A stretch of DNA of 64,000 nt from Dehalobacter sp. (GCA_023667845.1 JAMPIU010000095.1:62001-126000); one strand, 5' to 3'. Shown: positions 37,310 to 46,063, counted from the stretch's first letter. Made by a program: numbers and translations. The notes: generated by a model not told the origin, from the letters alone.

Positions 37310-38740
37310 ATGATCATAAACAATATCCAGAGTATTGGCAAGATTTCTCCTTTGATAGATTTTACACAATTGAAAACCGGACAGCTTCTTCCGGTGGAAA
37401 TCATCAGCAGAAATGGAAATCAGGAGGGACTGATCTCCATTTCCGGGCAAAAAATTAAAGCCCAGCTGGAACCGCAGTTTCTGGAAGGTGAAAGATTTCT
37501 GGCGGTTGTCAAAGAGGTCAATACGGAAGGCATTGTTTTGAGCCGGGTTAGTCAGAGCAACGGCCAGTTGAGCAGCTTGTCTGCGGAACAACTGTCTTCA
37601 ATGATAACCAAAGGATTTGGCCTTTCAGCCGAGGAAGCGGACTTTCTGGTCAACAGCATGGTCAATCAGAACACGGCAGCAGGCAGCAAGAGTGCTCCGC
37701 CTGAAATACTATACCAGGCCGCTGATAAGCTGTGGACGATTTTACGGGAAGGAAAAAGCCAGGGTAATTTATTAAGCAAGACAGCTTTCGGAACAGCGCC
37801 GCAGGAGACAAATGCCGGCGCAGGGCGGGTATCCAGCCAGGCAGCCGGACAAGCTCTTCGGTTGACCTCGGAGCAGATCACAACGATTCTAAACAGGGGA
37901 ATCAACCTGACTCCAGAGATATCCGTCATCCTGGCGAAATATCTGAATCAGCAAAACAGCGGTGTTCTTAAAACGATGCTAGCGGATCAGAATGCTGCAA
38001 ATCAGGACTTAACAAATCAAAGTTCAACGAGTCAAAGTCCAGTAGATCAGAAATCTCCGCTCAGTACGCTTGCAGACCTGCTCTGGAAGATCATCCCGAA
38101 GTGGGAGGATACCAGTGGCGAGCAGTTTGAAAATATCCTGCATTATTTCAAAAGCCTCGGTCTTGAGCACGAGAATCAGCTGCTGCTCAAATTAAAGAAT
38201 AATGCCGGTCAGGAAGCAGAACAAACGGAAAATGTAAAAACAATGCTCTTAAACGCGCTGGCTGAAGATTCTGCCTCTCCGGAAAGAAGCGCGCTGAAGG
38301 GTTTTCTGGATGAGATTACCGGACAGCAGATCTGGATCCAGACCGGGAATAAAGAAAATGCCGCCTATTTGCTTATGCATATCCCGCTGCAGAATAACAG
38401 TGAAATCTATGATTGTTCGCTTGCAGTGGAGAGTTCCCGCAAAGGCCATAAAGTGGATATTGAACACTGCCATCTGGCGCTGCAGGTCGAGACGGAACAT
38501 CTTGACCTGCTCGGAGCCGACCTTACGCTTTACGACAACAAACTGCATATCTGCCTCTTAAACGATCATCCCGAGGAGTTGAATCCGCTCATTGAAGATC
38601 TCTATGATCAAATCAAGCAGAACTTCGCGGATATTGGCTTATCTTTAGAAAAACTATCACTGAAGACCTACGATGAATTCCCCCAGTTTGCGCATTTCCT
38701 GGCCGGAAAAAACTTTTCAGGGGTGGATATCAAAGGATGA
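37310..38740 (+). CDS. YlqG/FliK-like protein
   Basis: A 476-residue protein with an ordered N-terminal beta-rich domain, a low-complexity glutamine/asparagine/serine-rich middle (about residues 215-245) and a C-terminal domain (LMHIPLQNNSEIYDCSLAVE, HLDLLGADLTLYDNKLHICL) like that of flagellar hook-length control proteins. In Bacillus the relative YlqG is encoded next to YlqH, an FlhB-like protein, and the same pairing occurs here. The genes overlap by 4 bases. A link to flagellar or other type III export is inferred. Confidence 0.65.
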   Translation: MIINNIQSIGKISPLIDFTQLKTGQLLPVEIISRNGNQEGLISISGQKIKAQLEPQFLEGERFLAVVKEVNTEGIVLSRVSQSNGQLSSLSAEQLSSMITKGFGLSAEEADFLVNSMVNQNTAAGSKSAPPEILYQAADKLWTILREGKSQGNLLSKTAFGTAPQETNAGAGRVSSQAAGQALRLTSEQITTILNRGINLTPEISVILAKYLNQQNSGVLKTMLADQNAANQDLTNQSSTSQSPVDQKSPLSTLADLLWKIIPKWEDTSGEQFENILHYFKSLGLEHENQLLLKLKNNAGQEAEQTENVKTMLLNALAEDSASPERSALKGFLDEITGQQIWIQTGNKENAAYLLMHIPLQNNSEIYDCSLAVESSRKGHKVDIEHCHLALQVETEHLDLLGADLTLYDNKLHICLLNDHPEELNPLIEDLYDQIKQNFADIGLSLEKLSLKTYDEFPQFAHFLAGKNFSGVDIKG

Positions 38741-39039
38741 AAAGGGAAAGTCCAAATAGTAAAAAACAAAATATGAAAAAAGCTGCTGCCCTGGCCTATG
38801 ATCATGTTGGTGCTCCGAGGATTGTCGCCAAAGGGGAAGGGCATATGGCCCAAAAAATAATCGAATTGGCGGAAGAGCAGGGCATTCCGGTCCAAAATGA
38901 CGACACCCTTGTAGAAGCCTTGATGCAGGTAGAGATGTCCAAGGAAATACCGCCTGAGCTCTATCAGGCGGTTGCTGAAGTACTGGCTTTTATTTATCGC
39001 TTGGATAAAATGAAGGGGACGAAGAAGGATACGCCTTAA
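38737..39039 (+). CDS. stand-alone FlhB C-terminal-domain protein (YlqH-like)
   Basis: A 100-residue soluble protein matching the cytoplasmic C-terminal domain of FlhB/YscU (AAALAYDHVGAPRIVAKGEG, GIPVQNDDTLVEAL, IPPELYQAVAEVLAFIYRL). It lacks the NPTH autocleavage motif and all membrane helices. The ATG overlaps the preceding gene, and the stop overlaps by 4 bases the stop of the convergent gene at 39036. Its role, perhaps as an accessory of flagellar export, is unproven. Confidence 0.8.
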   Translation: MKRESPNSKKQNMKKAAALAYDHVGAPRIVAKGEGHMAQKIIELAEEQGIPVQNDDTLVEALMQVEMSKEIPPELYQAVAEVLAFIYRLDKMKGTKKDTP

Positions 39040-39350
39040 ACTGATTTTGGTTTAGTCCTTTTATTCAAATGCCTCTGGGCAAATATTTCAGCCACGCGTT
39101 CATTGCTGCCCAGCACAAGTCCATGCAGACGCCATTCCCGGAAAGTATGCCAGAATTTTTCTTCGGAGATACTGACCGTATACTTTTCGGATTCCTCGTC
39201 ATACGGCCAAAAAACATCGATCCAGAGCTTCCCCTTATTGGTCAAAAATAAAATAAAGTGATGCAGTTCCGTATTCGCTGAGGTGAGATCCCTGATCAGG
39301 ATGTGAGAGCGGCCGTCGGGGAAATCCGTTCGCAAATAGATTGGCTTCAT
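39036..39350 (-). CDS. hypothetical protein
   Basis: A 104-residue soluble protein starting at ATG 39350 behind AGGAGGAAAAGG. No family is recognised. Sequence features are an N-terminal beta-rich half (MKPIYLRTDFPDGRSHILI), a tryptophan-containing middle (LWIDVFWPYDEE, FWHTFREWRLHG) and a basic tail. It is convergent with the FlhB-like gene. Confidence 0.6.
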   Translation of the reverse strand: MKPIYLRTDFPDGRSHILIRDLTSANTELHHFILFLTNKGKLWIDVFWPYDEESEKYTVSISEEKFWHTFREWRLHGLVLGSNERVAEIFAQRHLNKRTKPKSV

Positions 39351-39491
39351 CCTTTTCCTCCTGAAATTCGTATGATTTGATTGATTTGGCACCAATCAAG
39401 TTTCTTTATGATCTTCTCTGTATTTAGTTTATTAGGAATGTTATGATTTATTGTTAAGTGCGTATATTTTTTTTGAAGGGAGCTTGGCTGA

Positions 39492-42209
39492 TTGAATCAG
39501 GCTTGTGTAATCCTATCTCTAATACGTCCGGGTACTCCCTCAGAACGTGGGTACCTGGCAGCTCTGCGCTTGGGAAAAGGGGTATTCCCAAAGTATCTGG
39601 TATTTTCGTTCCAAGGCGAAGGTGAAGCCCCAAGCAGAATGGAGCAGCATAAAAAAAGTCTTGAAGATTTTACCCATGATGCCCTTATATTCGTTTATGA
39701 GCATAAGAAAATCCTGCCGGATTTGAAAAAATATTTTGAAATTAATCTGAACCAGAACGTGATTGAGGTTCAGGAACTTGCCGCAGTGTTTTTCCCGGCA
39801 GTCAGCCAGCAAAGTTTAGAGGAAATAACCGATAAACTTAAGACAAAGAAACATTACATGTTTATATCTACGGCCCAGAAAAGAGTCCGGCTGACCCATG
39901 ACCTGCTTCTGCAGTGCTGGGAAAAGGGGCTGAAGGCTGATCTGGGCTTCTTGAGCAAGCTGGAAGAATATACAAAAGGCCTTTCTTGTCAGCCTGTACT
40001 AACCGAATTGAAAAAAGAAATCGTGCGGACGTATCCGGACAGACCCATCCGTACTGCACCTTATCAGGGAGAGACGACACAAAATCTTTTTAGCCCCGGT
40101 ACGGATGATTTGGCTGAAATTCCTGATTCGCCGGCTTGGGCTGTGCAGTGTTTCGGCCAGGACGGCTTACTCGCCAGCAATATTCCGGGGTTTGAAAACA
40201 GAGAGATTCAAACCGTCATGGCCGCTGAGATCCTGAAAGGGTTTACCGAAGCGACAGATGTTGTGATTGAAGCCGGTACAGGAACAGGGAAAACGCTTGC
40301 CTATCTGATTCCGGCACTCTGGTGGTCCAAAAGGCATCAGCAGAAGGTGATTGTTGCGACCCACACCATCACTTTGCAGGAGCAGCTCTTCAGCAAAGAC
40401 CTTCCGCTGCTGCAGAAGATCCTGCCTTTCCCATTTGAAACAGCACTGCTTAAGGGTAAGAGCAATTATTTATGTCTGAAATGCCTTTATCAGGAATCGC
40501 TGTTTACGGATGATACAACCCATGATGAACAACTCCGGCAGGCCGCATTCTTTTCCTGGGCTTCTGAAACGAAAACCGGGGATTTTGGAGAACTGCCGAA
40601 TAATCAAAGCTTCGTTCCGACTTATCGAAAATTTGGCGCGGATAATCCGGCCTGTCAACCCGGAGAGTGTTCCTTTACTTCACGTTGTTACCTTTATAAT
40701 GCCAGGAAGAGAGCCGAGGCTGCTGATGTTCTTGTGATTAATCACTCCTTGCTCCTTGCCGACATCAAAACGAATTATAAGATTCTGCCGGAATACAGCA
40801 ATCTTATCATTGATGAAGCGCATAATATTTACCAGACTGCGCTCAAGCAACTTGGATTTGAAATTTGCCTCGAACAGATGCTGCGGCTGACGGACAGTAT
40901 CTATGGTGGGAAAGGCAATCTATTCGCTTATCTGAAAAGAAATCATGCTGTTTGGGCAGAGGTCTTCCCTGCCTTCAACTGGACCTATTTCAAAAGCAAT
41001 CTTGAAGAGATTCCGGATCGCTGCAGGGCGGCTGCGGATCAGGCCCAGGAACTTTTCAGCATGCTGCAAAGCGTGCTTGGCCGACAGTTCAGTCTTCGCT
41101 TAGACCCAGAGAAGGTCGGCGAAGATATCCTGCAGATGATCCTGCTGGCCTCGGAAAATCTGATCATCAGGTTCAAAGGCATTGTGGAGGTGCTGGATAG
41201 AATTAATGCCTTTCTGGCTCTTGAAAGTGAGCAGCTAGAAGAAACCAGATATGAGATTAGCAGAATAAAAAGTGATATTGCCCAAATCGTTGACGGATTT
41301 GGCAAGATCGTTAGTAAAGGTGAGGAGGAACGTGTAACCTATCTCGAAAAAAGCAACACAGTCTATTTGAAAAACACGCTGATCAATGTTGCTCCGGTAT
41401 TAAATAAAAAAATATTCAGTAAAAATAATTGTACGATTTTAACTTCTGCCACCTTAAGTGTCGGTGAGGATTTTACGTATTTGACCAGGGATATCGGAGT
41501 AGAGGACTATATCAGCCTGAAGCTGGATTCACCGTTTGATTATGAAAAACAAATGGTTTTCTGTGTCGTCAATGATTTATCTGTAAATCTACCGGAGGAT
41601 AGGCTCGCAGAAAAGACTGCTTCATTTATTGGGAGAATTGCCGAAGAGATGAATGGAGGTACACTGGTATTATTTACTTCCCACCGGTATTTGCAGCGGG
41701 TATACCACTTGTTGGGGGATGAAGAATGCTGCCAGTACCTGAATGTGCTGGCCCAGGGGATTGACGGCACCAGGGAAGACCTTCTGCAGGAGTTTATGCA
41801 GAACAACAGCAGTGTCCTGCTTGGAACGAACAGCTTTTGGGAAGGCATCGATCTTCCCGGGGACATGCTGCGCTGTGTCATCATGGTCAGACTGCCGTTT
41901 TGGCCGCCGGATACGCCCATTCTGGAAGCGAAGGCCCGCCTGTTGGAAAGTCAGGGACTTGATCCGTTTTATGCGTTAAATTTGCCTGAAGCAATTATCC
42001 GCTTCAAGCAGGGTTTTGGACGTTTGATTCGAACGAGAGAGGATAAAGGAGTCGTGATTGTTCTGGATGACCGGATTATCAAAAAAAGGTATGGCCGATA
42101 TTTTCTGCAGGCCCTGCCGATTACTTCTTTCTATCAGGGAAGTTCGGAGCGCGTCCTCCAAAAGGTTTCATCGGTTCAGGTACCCGTAATCGGCAATTCA
42201 AGAGCGTAA
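39492..42209 (+). CDS. DinG/XPD-type ATP-dependent DNA helicase
   Basis: A 905-residue superfamily 2 helicase. Walker A is EAGTGTGKTLAYL (about residue 258), the DEAH box is DEAHNIY (about 438), and the C-terminal motifs are LLGTNSFWEGIDLPG and QGFGRLIRTREDKG. Cysteines in YLCLKCLY and CQPGECSFTSRC fit an XPD-like Fe-S site. In many Firmicutes DinG starts with a DEDD 3'-5' exonuclease domain; the first 210 residues here show no such acidic motifs. The start is TTG 39492 behind GAAGGG. Confidence 0.85.
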   Translation: MNQACVILSLIRPGTPSERGYLAALRLGKGVFPKYLVFSFQGEGEAPSRMEQHKKSLEDFTHDALIFVYEHKKILPDLKKYFEINLNQNVIEVQELAAVFFPAVSQQSLEEITDKLKTKKHYMFISTAQKRVRLTHDLLLQCWEKGLKADLGFLSKLEEYTKGLSCQPVLTELKKEIVRTYPDRPIRTAPYQGETTQNLFSPGTDDLAEIPDSPAWAVQCFGQDGLLASNIPGFENREIQTVMAAEILKGFTEATDVVIEAGTGTGKTLAYLIPALWWSKRHQQKVIVATHTITLQEQLFSKDLPLLQKILPFPFETALLKGKSNYLCLKCLYQESLFTDDTTHDEQLRQAAFFSWASETKTGDFGELPNNQSFVPTYRKFGADNPACQPGECSFTSRCYLYNARKRAEAADVLVINHSLLLADIKTNYKILPEYSNLIIDEAHNIYQTALKQLGFEICLEQMLRLTDSIYGGKGNLFAYLKRNHAVWAEVFPAFNWTYFKSNLEEIPDRCRAAADQAQELFSMLQSVLGRQFSLRLDPEKVGEDILQMILLASENLIIRFKGIVEVLDRINAFLALESEQLEETRYEISRIKSDIAQIVDGFGKIVSKGEEERVTYLEKSNTVYLKNTLINVAPVLNKKIFSKNNCTILTSATLSVGEDFTYLTRDIGVEDYISLKLDSPFDYEKQMVFCVVNDLSVNLPEDRLAEKTASFIGRIAEEMNGGTLVLFTSHRYLQRVYHLLGDEECCQYLNVLAQGIDGTREDLLQEFMQNNSSVLLGTNSFWEGIDLPGDMLRCVIMVRLPFWPPDTPILEAKARLLESQGLDPFYALNLPEAIIRFKQGFGRLIRTREDKGVVIVLDDRIIKKRYGRYFLQALPITSFYQGSSERVLQKVSSVQVPVIGNSRA

Positions 42210-42247
42210 AGACGCAGAATATTCGGGAACTGATTTCACCCCTCATC

Positions 42248-42284
42248 TAACCTGTGCATATAGTAAGGCACAGGTTATTTTTTT
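42248..42284 (+). terminator. dinG-like gene terminator
   Basis: A 10-bp stem (TAACCTGTGC with GCACAGGTTA) and a T7 tail ends the helicase transcript. The T run also leads directly into the ribosome site of the next gene. Confidence 0.8.
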
Positions 42285-42298
42285 GAGGAGGAATGGAA

Positions 42299-42646
42299 AT
42301 GGTTCAGCCGGTAGATTGGTCCAATGTTGGCGTCAGGATCGTCCAGGGATTTTATACCACCATTGATGCCGTACGGCAGCTCGATACGCAGGAAGCTGCA
42401 CTTGTCATGAAACTGTTGGGAAAATCCTGTACGAAGATGATGAAAGACGGTGTCGGACATCAATTTGGAATTGCCATGATTGAAACAAGTGAAAAATTGG
42501 CGCTCACAGATAAACTGACCTTTGAAGATGTTTTGAAAATGCTGACGTCAATCGTAGGAAAACTTTATTTCACGGCAAAAACTGCGGAGGAAATCGAACT
42601 AGTCAAACAGCTTGAAGATGCTGTCAAAAATTACCACGTCGTATAA
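42299..42646 (+). CDS. hypothetical protein, helical
   Basis: A 115-residue protein. ATG 42299 is chosen because GAGGAGGA lies 7 bases upstream; ATG 42293 would touch it. The sequence is mainly amphipathic helix (IDAVRQLDTQEAALVMKLLG, TAEEIELVKQLEDAVKNY) with one cysteine and no membrane segment. I do not recognise the family. It precedes the spoVM-like gene, with 59 bases between them. Confidence 0.6.
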   Translation: MVQPVDWSNVGVRIVQGFYTTIDAVRQLDTQEAALVMKLLGKSCTKMMKDGVGHQFGIAMIETSEKLALTDKLTFEDVLKMLTSIVGKLYFTAKTAEEIELVKQLEDAVKNYHVV

Positions 42647-42705
42647 AATCAGGCTGCCGCATAAATTATTCTCAAGACAGCAGTGCTGGAAGGAGGAAAA
42701 ATCCT

Positions 42706-42774
42706 ATGAAAATGTACTATATCAAGCTGCCTCAGTCCGTACTTAATCTTCTGAAAAAAATCTTCAACAAATAA
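42706..42774 (+). CDS. spoVM: SpoVM-like sporulation peptide (22 residues)
   Basis: A 22-codon gene with a very strong ribosome site (GGAAGGAGG, 9 bases before ATG 42706). The peptide begins MKMYYIKLPQSVLNLLKKIF, matching SpoVM of Bacillus (MKFYTIKLPKFLGG..., 26 residues) at M, K, Y, I-K-L-P and in its amphipathic-helix character. SpoVM inserts shallowly in the outer forespore membrane, recognises its convex curvature and anchors SpoIVA to start coat assembly. This fits a spore former with Spo0A encoded 1 kb downstream. The assignment rests on sequence pattern and length. Confidence 0.8.
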   Translation: MKMYYIKLPQSVLNLLKKIFNK

Positions 42775-42796
42775 TTGCCGGGTGTCATGAATTTCC

Positions 42797-42839
42797 AATT
42801 TCCCTCCTATATTATAGTAAAAGGTTTAGGAGGGAAATT
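42797..42839 (+). promoter_or_regulatory. hairpin occluding the ribosome site of the next gene
   Basis: A perfect 12-bp inverted repeat (42797-42808 with 42828-42839) includes the Shine-Dalgarno AGGAGGG in its 3' arm and ends at the base before the ATG. The 19-base loop contains a TATTATAG stretch that could be a -10 box. Transcripts starting upstream would hide the ribosome site; transcripts from the loop promoter would not. Confidence 0.6.
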
Positions 42840-43259
42840 ATGTTATTGAACCGTCATTTTTTTATACTTGTCTGCAGTATTTTTTTTATTGGCGTCATTG
42901 TATGGTGGCAGAATCCGAATACTGCAGTTTCAGCAATAGCCAATGGGCAAAGTTATGCAAATCCGAAGGCAGTGATTGAAGATTATTGGGAAAAGCTTGA
43001 TTACAGGCAATTTGATCTTGCTTCGGCTCTGGCATCAGGACAGGCCGAAGCTACGAATAGCATACTGCAGCAGATGTTTCAGGATAATCCATTTTTAAGT
43101 GTTCAAAACGTGGAGATTCAAAACACTTCTGCGCAAAATAGTTATTTGGTTGAAATTACGACGGGGTCATCCATTGATCAAAGAAAAGTACTTACATACC
43201 AGATTATAGTAGAACAACAAGACGATGGTCTGAAAATCGTAGAGATGAGTCCCGAATAG
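42840..43259 (+). CDS. hypothetical exported or membrane-anchored protein
   Basis: A 139-residue protein with an N-terminal hydrophobic segment (residues 6-22) that can be a signal anchor. The rest (YANPKAVIEDYWEKLDYRQFDLASAL, then beta-strand pattern) looks like a small NTF2-like or DUF4878-type lumazine-like domain, which is tentative. It begins at ATG 42840 with AGGAGGG held in a hairpin. Function unknown. Confidence 0.6.
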   Translation: MLLNRHFFILVCSIFFIGVIVWWQNPNTAVSAIANGQSYANPKAVIEDYWEKLDYRQFDLASALASGQAEATNSILQQMFQDNPFLSVQNVEIQNTSAQNSYLVEITTGSSIDQRKVLTYQIIVEQQDDGLKIVEMSPE

Positions 43260-43333
43260 AAAATTTGCATATCTTTAGTCACCTTGGGAACAATACAATC
43301 GACGATTGACAAAAATAATTTGGGGTGAACATC

Positions 43334-43522
43334 ATGATTGCTTATGTAGAAAAAGAAGCCTGTATCGGATGTGGAGTATGTCCTGCAATTTGCCCGGACA
43401 TTTTTGAAATGGATGATGACGGATTGGCTGTAACGCGTCAGGAACAGGTTCCGGAGACTCTTGAAGAATCAGCGCAGGAAGCAGCCGACGGTTGTCCGAC
43501 GGAAGCAATTATCATCAGCTGA
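43334..43522 (+). CDS. [4Fe-4S] ferredoxin
   Basis: A 62-residue single-cluster ferredoxin. The cluster cysteines are in CIGCGVCPAICP and the last in DGCPTEAI. The middle is acidic (DIFEMDDDGL). It is an electron carrier of the Thermotoga/Bacillus type. ATG 43334 has GGGGTGA 5 bases upstream. Its partner is not evident here. Confidence 0.93.
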   Translation: MIAYVEKEACIGCGVCPAICPDIFEMDDDGLAVTRQEQVPETLEESAQEAADGCPTEAIIIS

Positions 43523-43733
43523 AACATCATGCAGATACGGTAACTCGTCAGAACAAGACAAAACTTTAATATTTACACTGAAATTCTCTTGAAGTTCGGG
43601 ATAATATGTAGGACGAAAAATAAATTGGCTTATTTTAACGAAAAAAAATAATTCTCAAATATCGTTTTTTGCAGATGGGACAGGCCTTTGCAATAAATGC
43701 CAAAATTAGAAAGTGTTCCTTATTTTTTAAGAA

Positions 43734-43758
43734 TTCGACATCTCCGCTGATTTATAAT
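43734..43758 (+). promoter_or_regulatory. spo0A promoter with a Spo0A box
   Basis: TATAAT at 43753-43758 is the likely -10 box. TTCGACA at 43734-43740 is a perfect Spo0A box (TGTCGAA) on the minus strand, lying over the -35 region. This suggests Spo0A acts on its own gene. No convincing sigma-H promoter was seen. Confidence 0.55.
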
Positions 43759-43813
43759 GATACTACCGGAAAAACGAACCGGGAAAAATATGATAAAGCG
43801 GGGAAATGTAGAG

Positions 43814-44608
43814 ATGTCAAAAAAGGTAAAGATTATTGTAGCCGAGGATAATCGAAATCTATGTCAGATCCTTCAGGATTATATTTCAAAGGATGATAGC
43901 TTTGAGCTTGCTGGCGTAGCCTACAATGGACTTGAAGCTTGGGATTTGATTCAAAAACATGACCCGGATCTCGTCATTATGGATCTTGTGATGCCGAATC
44001 TTGATGGTTTGGAAGTCCTGGAAAGAATCAATGCTAGAACATCAGTCAGGAAACCCAAAGTCATATTATTAACGGCTTTCGGGCATGAAACACTGACGCA
44101 TCAGGCCATGGTCATGGGGGTTGATTATTTTATCCTGAAACCATTTGATCTGGAAATTCTGGGAAAACGCATCAGGACGCTGACGCAGGATCTGGAAATC
44201 ACAAATCCACCGCTGCTGCAGACTTGTTCCTCTGTTGCGTCGGTCGGAAGAGGGGTCAATATCAACGTAGAAGTAACGACAATGATGCACCAGCTCGGTA
44301 TTCCGGCTCATGTCAAAGGATATCAATACATCAGAGATGCAATACTCATGGTAATCGAAGATGTTTCTTTACTCGGGGCTGTAACCAAAGAACTGTACCC
44401 GGCAATTGCTAAGAAATACAATACGGCTCCCAGCAGGGTGGAAAGAGGCATCAGACATGCCATTGAGCTGGCCTGGGAACGCGGACATATGGAAACGCTG
44501 AAGCGGATCTTCGGATATTCGATGAACATAGAACGTCAAAAACCTACCAATTCTGAATTCATTGCACTGCTCGCTGATAAGCTTCGGGTGATGAGTAAGG
44601 TTGGATAA
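43814..44608 (+). CDS. spo0A: sporulation master regulator Spo0A
   Basis: A 264-residue response regulator. The receiver domain has acidic pocket AEDN, phosphoacceptor in LVIMDLVMPNLDG and lysine in ILKPFD. The C-terminal Spo0A DNA-binding domain follows, with SRVERGIRHAIELAWERG as the recognition region. ATG 43814 gives the standard start MSKKVKIIVAEDN; the ribosome site is weak, and ATG 43790 in frame is an alternative. Phospho-Spo0A binds TGTCGAA boxes, one of which lies upstream. Confidence 0.96.
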   Translation: MSKKVKIIVAEDNRNLCQILQDYISKDDSFELAGVAYNGLEAWDLIQKHDPDLVIMDLVMPNLDGLEVLERINARTSVRKPKVILLTAFGHETLTHQAMVMGVDYFILKPFDLEILGKRIRTLTQDLEITNPPLLQTCSSVASVGRGVNINVEVTTMMHQLGIPAHVKGYQYIRDAILMVIEDVSLLGAVTKELYPAIAKKYNTAPSRVERGIRHAIELAWERGHMETLKRIFGYSMNIERQKPTNSEFIALLADKLRVMSKVG

Positions 44609-44633
44609 ATGAACGAACGAACAGTCAGTGTAT

Positions 44634-44663
44634 AAAGATGTCTCAGAGAGGAGGCATCTTTTT
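44634..44663 (+). terminator. spo0A terminator
   Basis: An 11-bp stem (AAAGATGTCTC with GAGGCATCTTT, one G-U) is followed by further T residues, 26 bases after the spo0A stop. Confidence 0.75.
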
Positions 44664-44710
44664 ATTTGCGCTGAAATAGATTACAATGAATCCTGAAGGA
44701 GTTGAAGATC

Positions 44711-45331
44711 GTGCAGGTGAAAGGAAAGTTCATTGTGCTCGAAGGCATCGATGGATCAGGCAAAGGAACGCAGATTGAGCGTCTGAAGGTATATCTTGAA
44801 ACAGTACGCGGAGTAAAAACCATTCTAACCAGAGAACCAAGCCAGGGTCCGCTCGGGACAACGATCCGCCAGGTACTTTCAGGCCGGATCAACGGCGTGA
44901 ATGACAGCTGTCTGGCGTTGCTGTTTGCTGCCGACCGGCTTGATCACAACAACAATCTGGTCATTCCTGCCCTGGAGCAGGGAAACTATGTGATCTGTGA
45001 CAGATATATATGGTCTTCGTTTGCGTATCAGGGAATGAAAAATGATGAATCCTGGATTGGAGAAATCAATCAATATGCGGTGAAACCGGACCTTACACTT
45101 TTCATAAAGGTAAGCCCGGAAACATCGCTCAAGAGAATAGCAGCAGGCAGATTCCAGACCGAAATATTTGAAAACAGCGAGACGCTGCGGCACGTTGCTG
45201 ATAATTACCAAAAGCTGTACAAACAGTGGCAAAAAAATGGGGAACCGGTTGTTGAAATCAATGGGGAAAAGGAGCCGGAGCTGGTTCAGCAAGACATCAT
45301 TGCGGCTTTCCGATTATATTTTCCGGAGTAA
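44711..45331 (+). CDS. tmk: thymidylate kinase
   Basis: A 206-residue dTMP kinase for DNA precursor synthesis. The P-loop is LEGIDGSGKGTQ, the DRX motif is VICDRYIWSSFAYQG and TREPSQGPLG is near residue 40. GTG 44711 is 9 bases from GAAGGAG; the in-frame TTG at 44702 abuts the site. The more usual P-loop ending is GKTTQ, here GKGTQ. It lacks the customary holB neighbour and has its own terminator. Confidence 0.9.
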   Translation: MQVKGKFIVLEGIDGSGKGTQIERLKVYLETVRGVKTILTREPSQGPLGTTIRQVLSGRINGVNDSCLALLFAADRLDHNNNLVIPALEQGNYVICDRYIWSSFAYQGMKNDESWIGEINQYAVKPDLTLFIKVSPETSLKRIAAGRFQTEIFENSETLRHVADNYQKLYKQWQKNGEPVVEINGEKEPELVQQDIIAAFRLYFPE

Positions 45332-45369
45332 GTGTTATTAAATTCTGAAAAGGACACAAAGTATAAGGA

Positions 45370-45394
45370 ATGCCAGTCTCTTTGAGGCTGGCAT
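45370..45394. terminator. convergent terminator hairpin
   Basis: An 11-bp stem (ATGCCAGTCTC with GAGGCTGGCAT, two G-U pairs) and a 3-base loop lies between tmk and the convergent gene ending at 45439. T-rich flanks on both sides are modest. Confidence 0.6.
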
Positions 45395-45438
45395 ATTAAA
45401 TGTATATGGAATACTAAAAAATGAATTTTACGTTATTG

Positions 45439-45975
45439 TTAATGAACGATTTTTGCAATTTTGGGAAGCCAGTTTCTTTGGAGCATCAGCTGCTCCAGCC
45501 GGTAAGCCCAATCAAATCCCATGTTCAGCTCCTTGCGGAGACGATTCCCAATTTCCAGGTGATAGCTTTGATTAATGGCTGTCAATAAGGCCATTTGGCT
45601 GGAACTGTTCATTTCCAGCAGCAGCAACGCAATTTCCATATCACTGAAGTGCAAGTGGTCTGGTATATCCTGGTATTTTTCCAGGGACCGTTCGGGAAAC
45701 TGTATGGTTGGCAGCTTGACGTCCTCGGATTGTAAAAAATCTTCACTCATTTCGACAGTTCTTTCTACCAGTGCATCGCGTGCATCTTTAAGCAGTACTC
45801 TGAGCTCCGGATCTTCGGCATGATTATACAGGGTGGTAATAATTGAGGCTTGAAAACGACCCATCAAGACAATCTGATATTGCAAACCCGCCTCAATATA
45901 ATTAGCAGGTTCGTGATCAATTATATTTTGAACAATAGAATTGCTCTTGGCGGTCGCTTTTTCTAGAATATTCAT
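45439..45975 (-). CDS. hypothetical protein, ferritin-like/DUF3231-type
   Basis: A 178-residue helical protein read from ATG 45975, with AAAGGAGG upstream. The frame extends beyond this start into the tRNA gene, but that part is not coding. Repeated helical blocks (GLQYQIVLMGRFQASIITTL, EIALLLLEMNSSSQMALLT) resemble DUF3231/CotF-like ferritin-fold proteins linked to spores in bacilli. That assignment is tentative. Confidence 0.6.
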   Translation of the reverse strand: MNILEKATAKSNSIVQNIIDHEPANYIEAGLQYQIVLMGRFQASIITTLYNHAEDPELRVLLKDARDALVERTVEMSEDFLQSEDVKLPTIQFPERSLEKYQDIPDHLHFSDMEIALLLLEMNSSSQMALLTAINQSYHLEIGNRLRKELNMGFDWAYRLEQLMLQRNWLPKIAKIVH

Positions 45976-46063
45976 CGTTAAATCCTCCTTTTTATATAGT
46001 AGGTTTAACGATTTATCTGTTTTTATGCTTGAAAACAATAAAATGCCGTAAAATATATATGAT

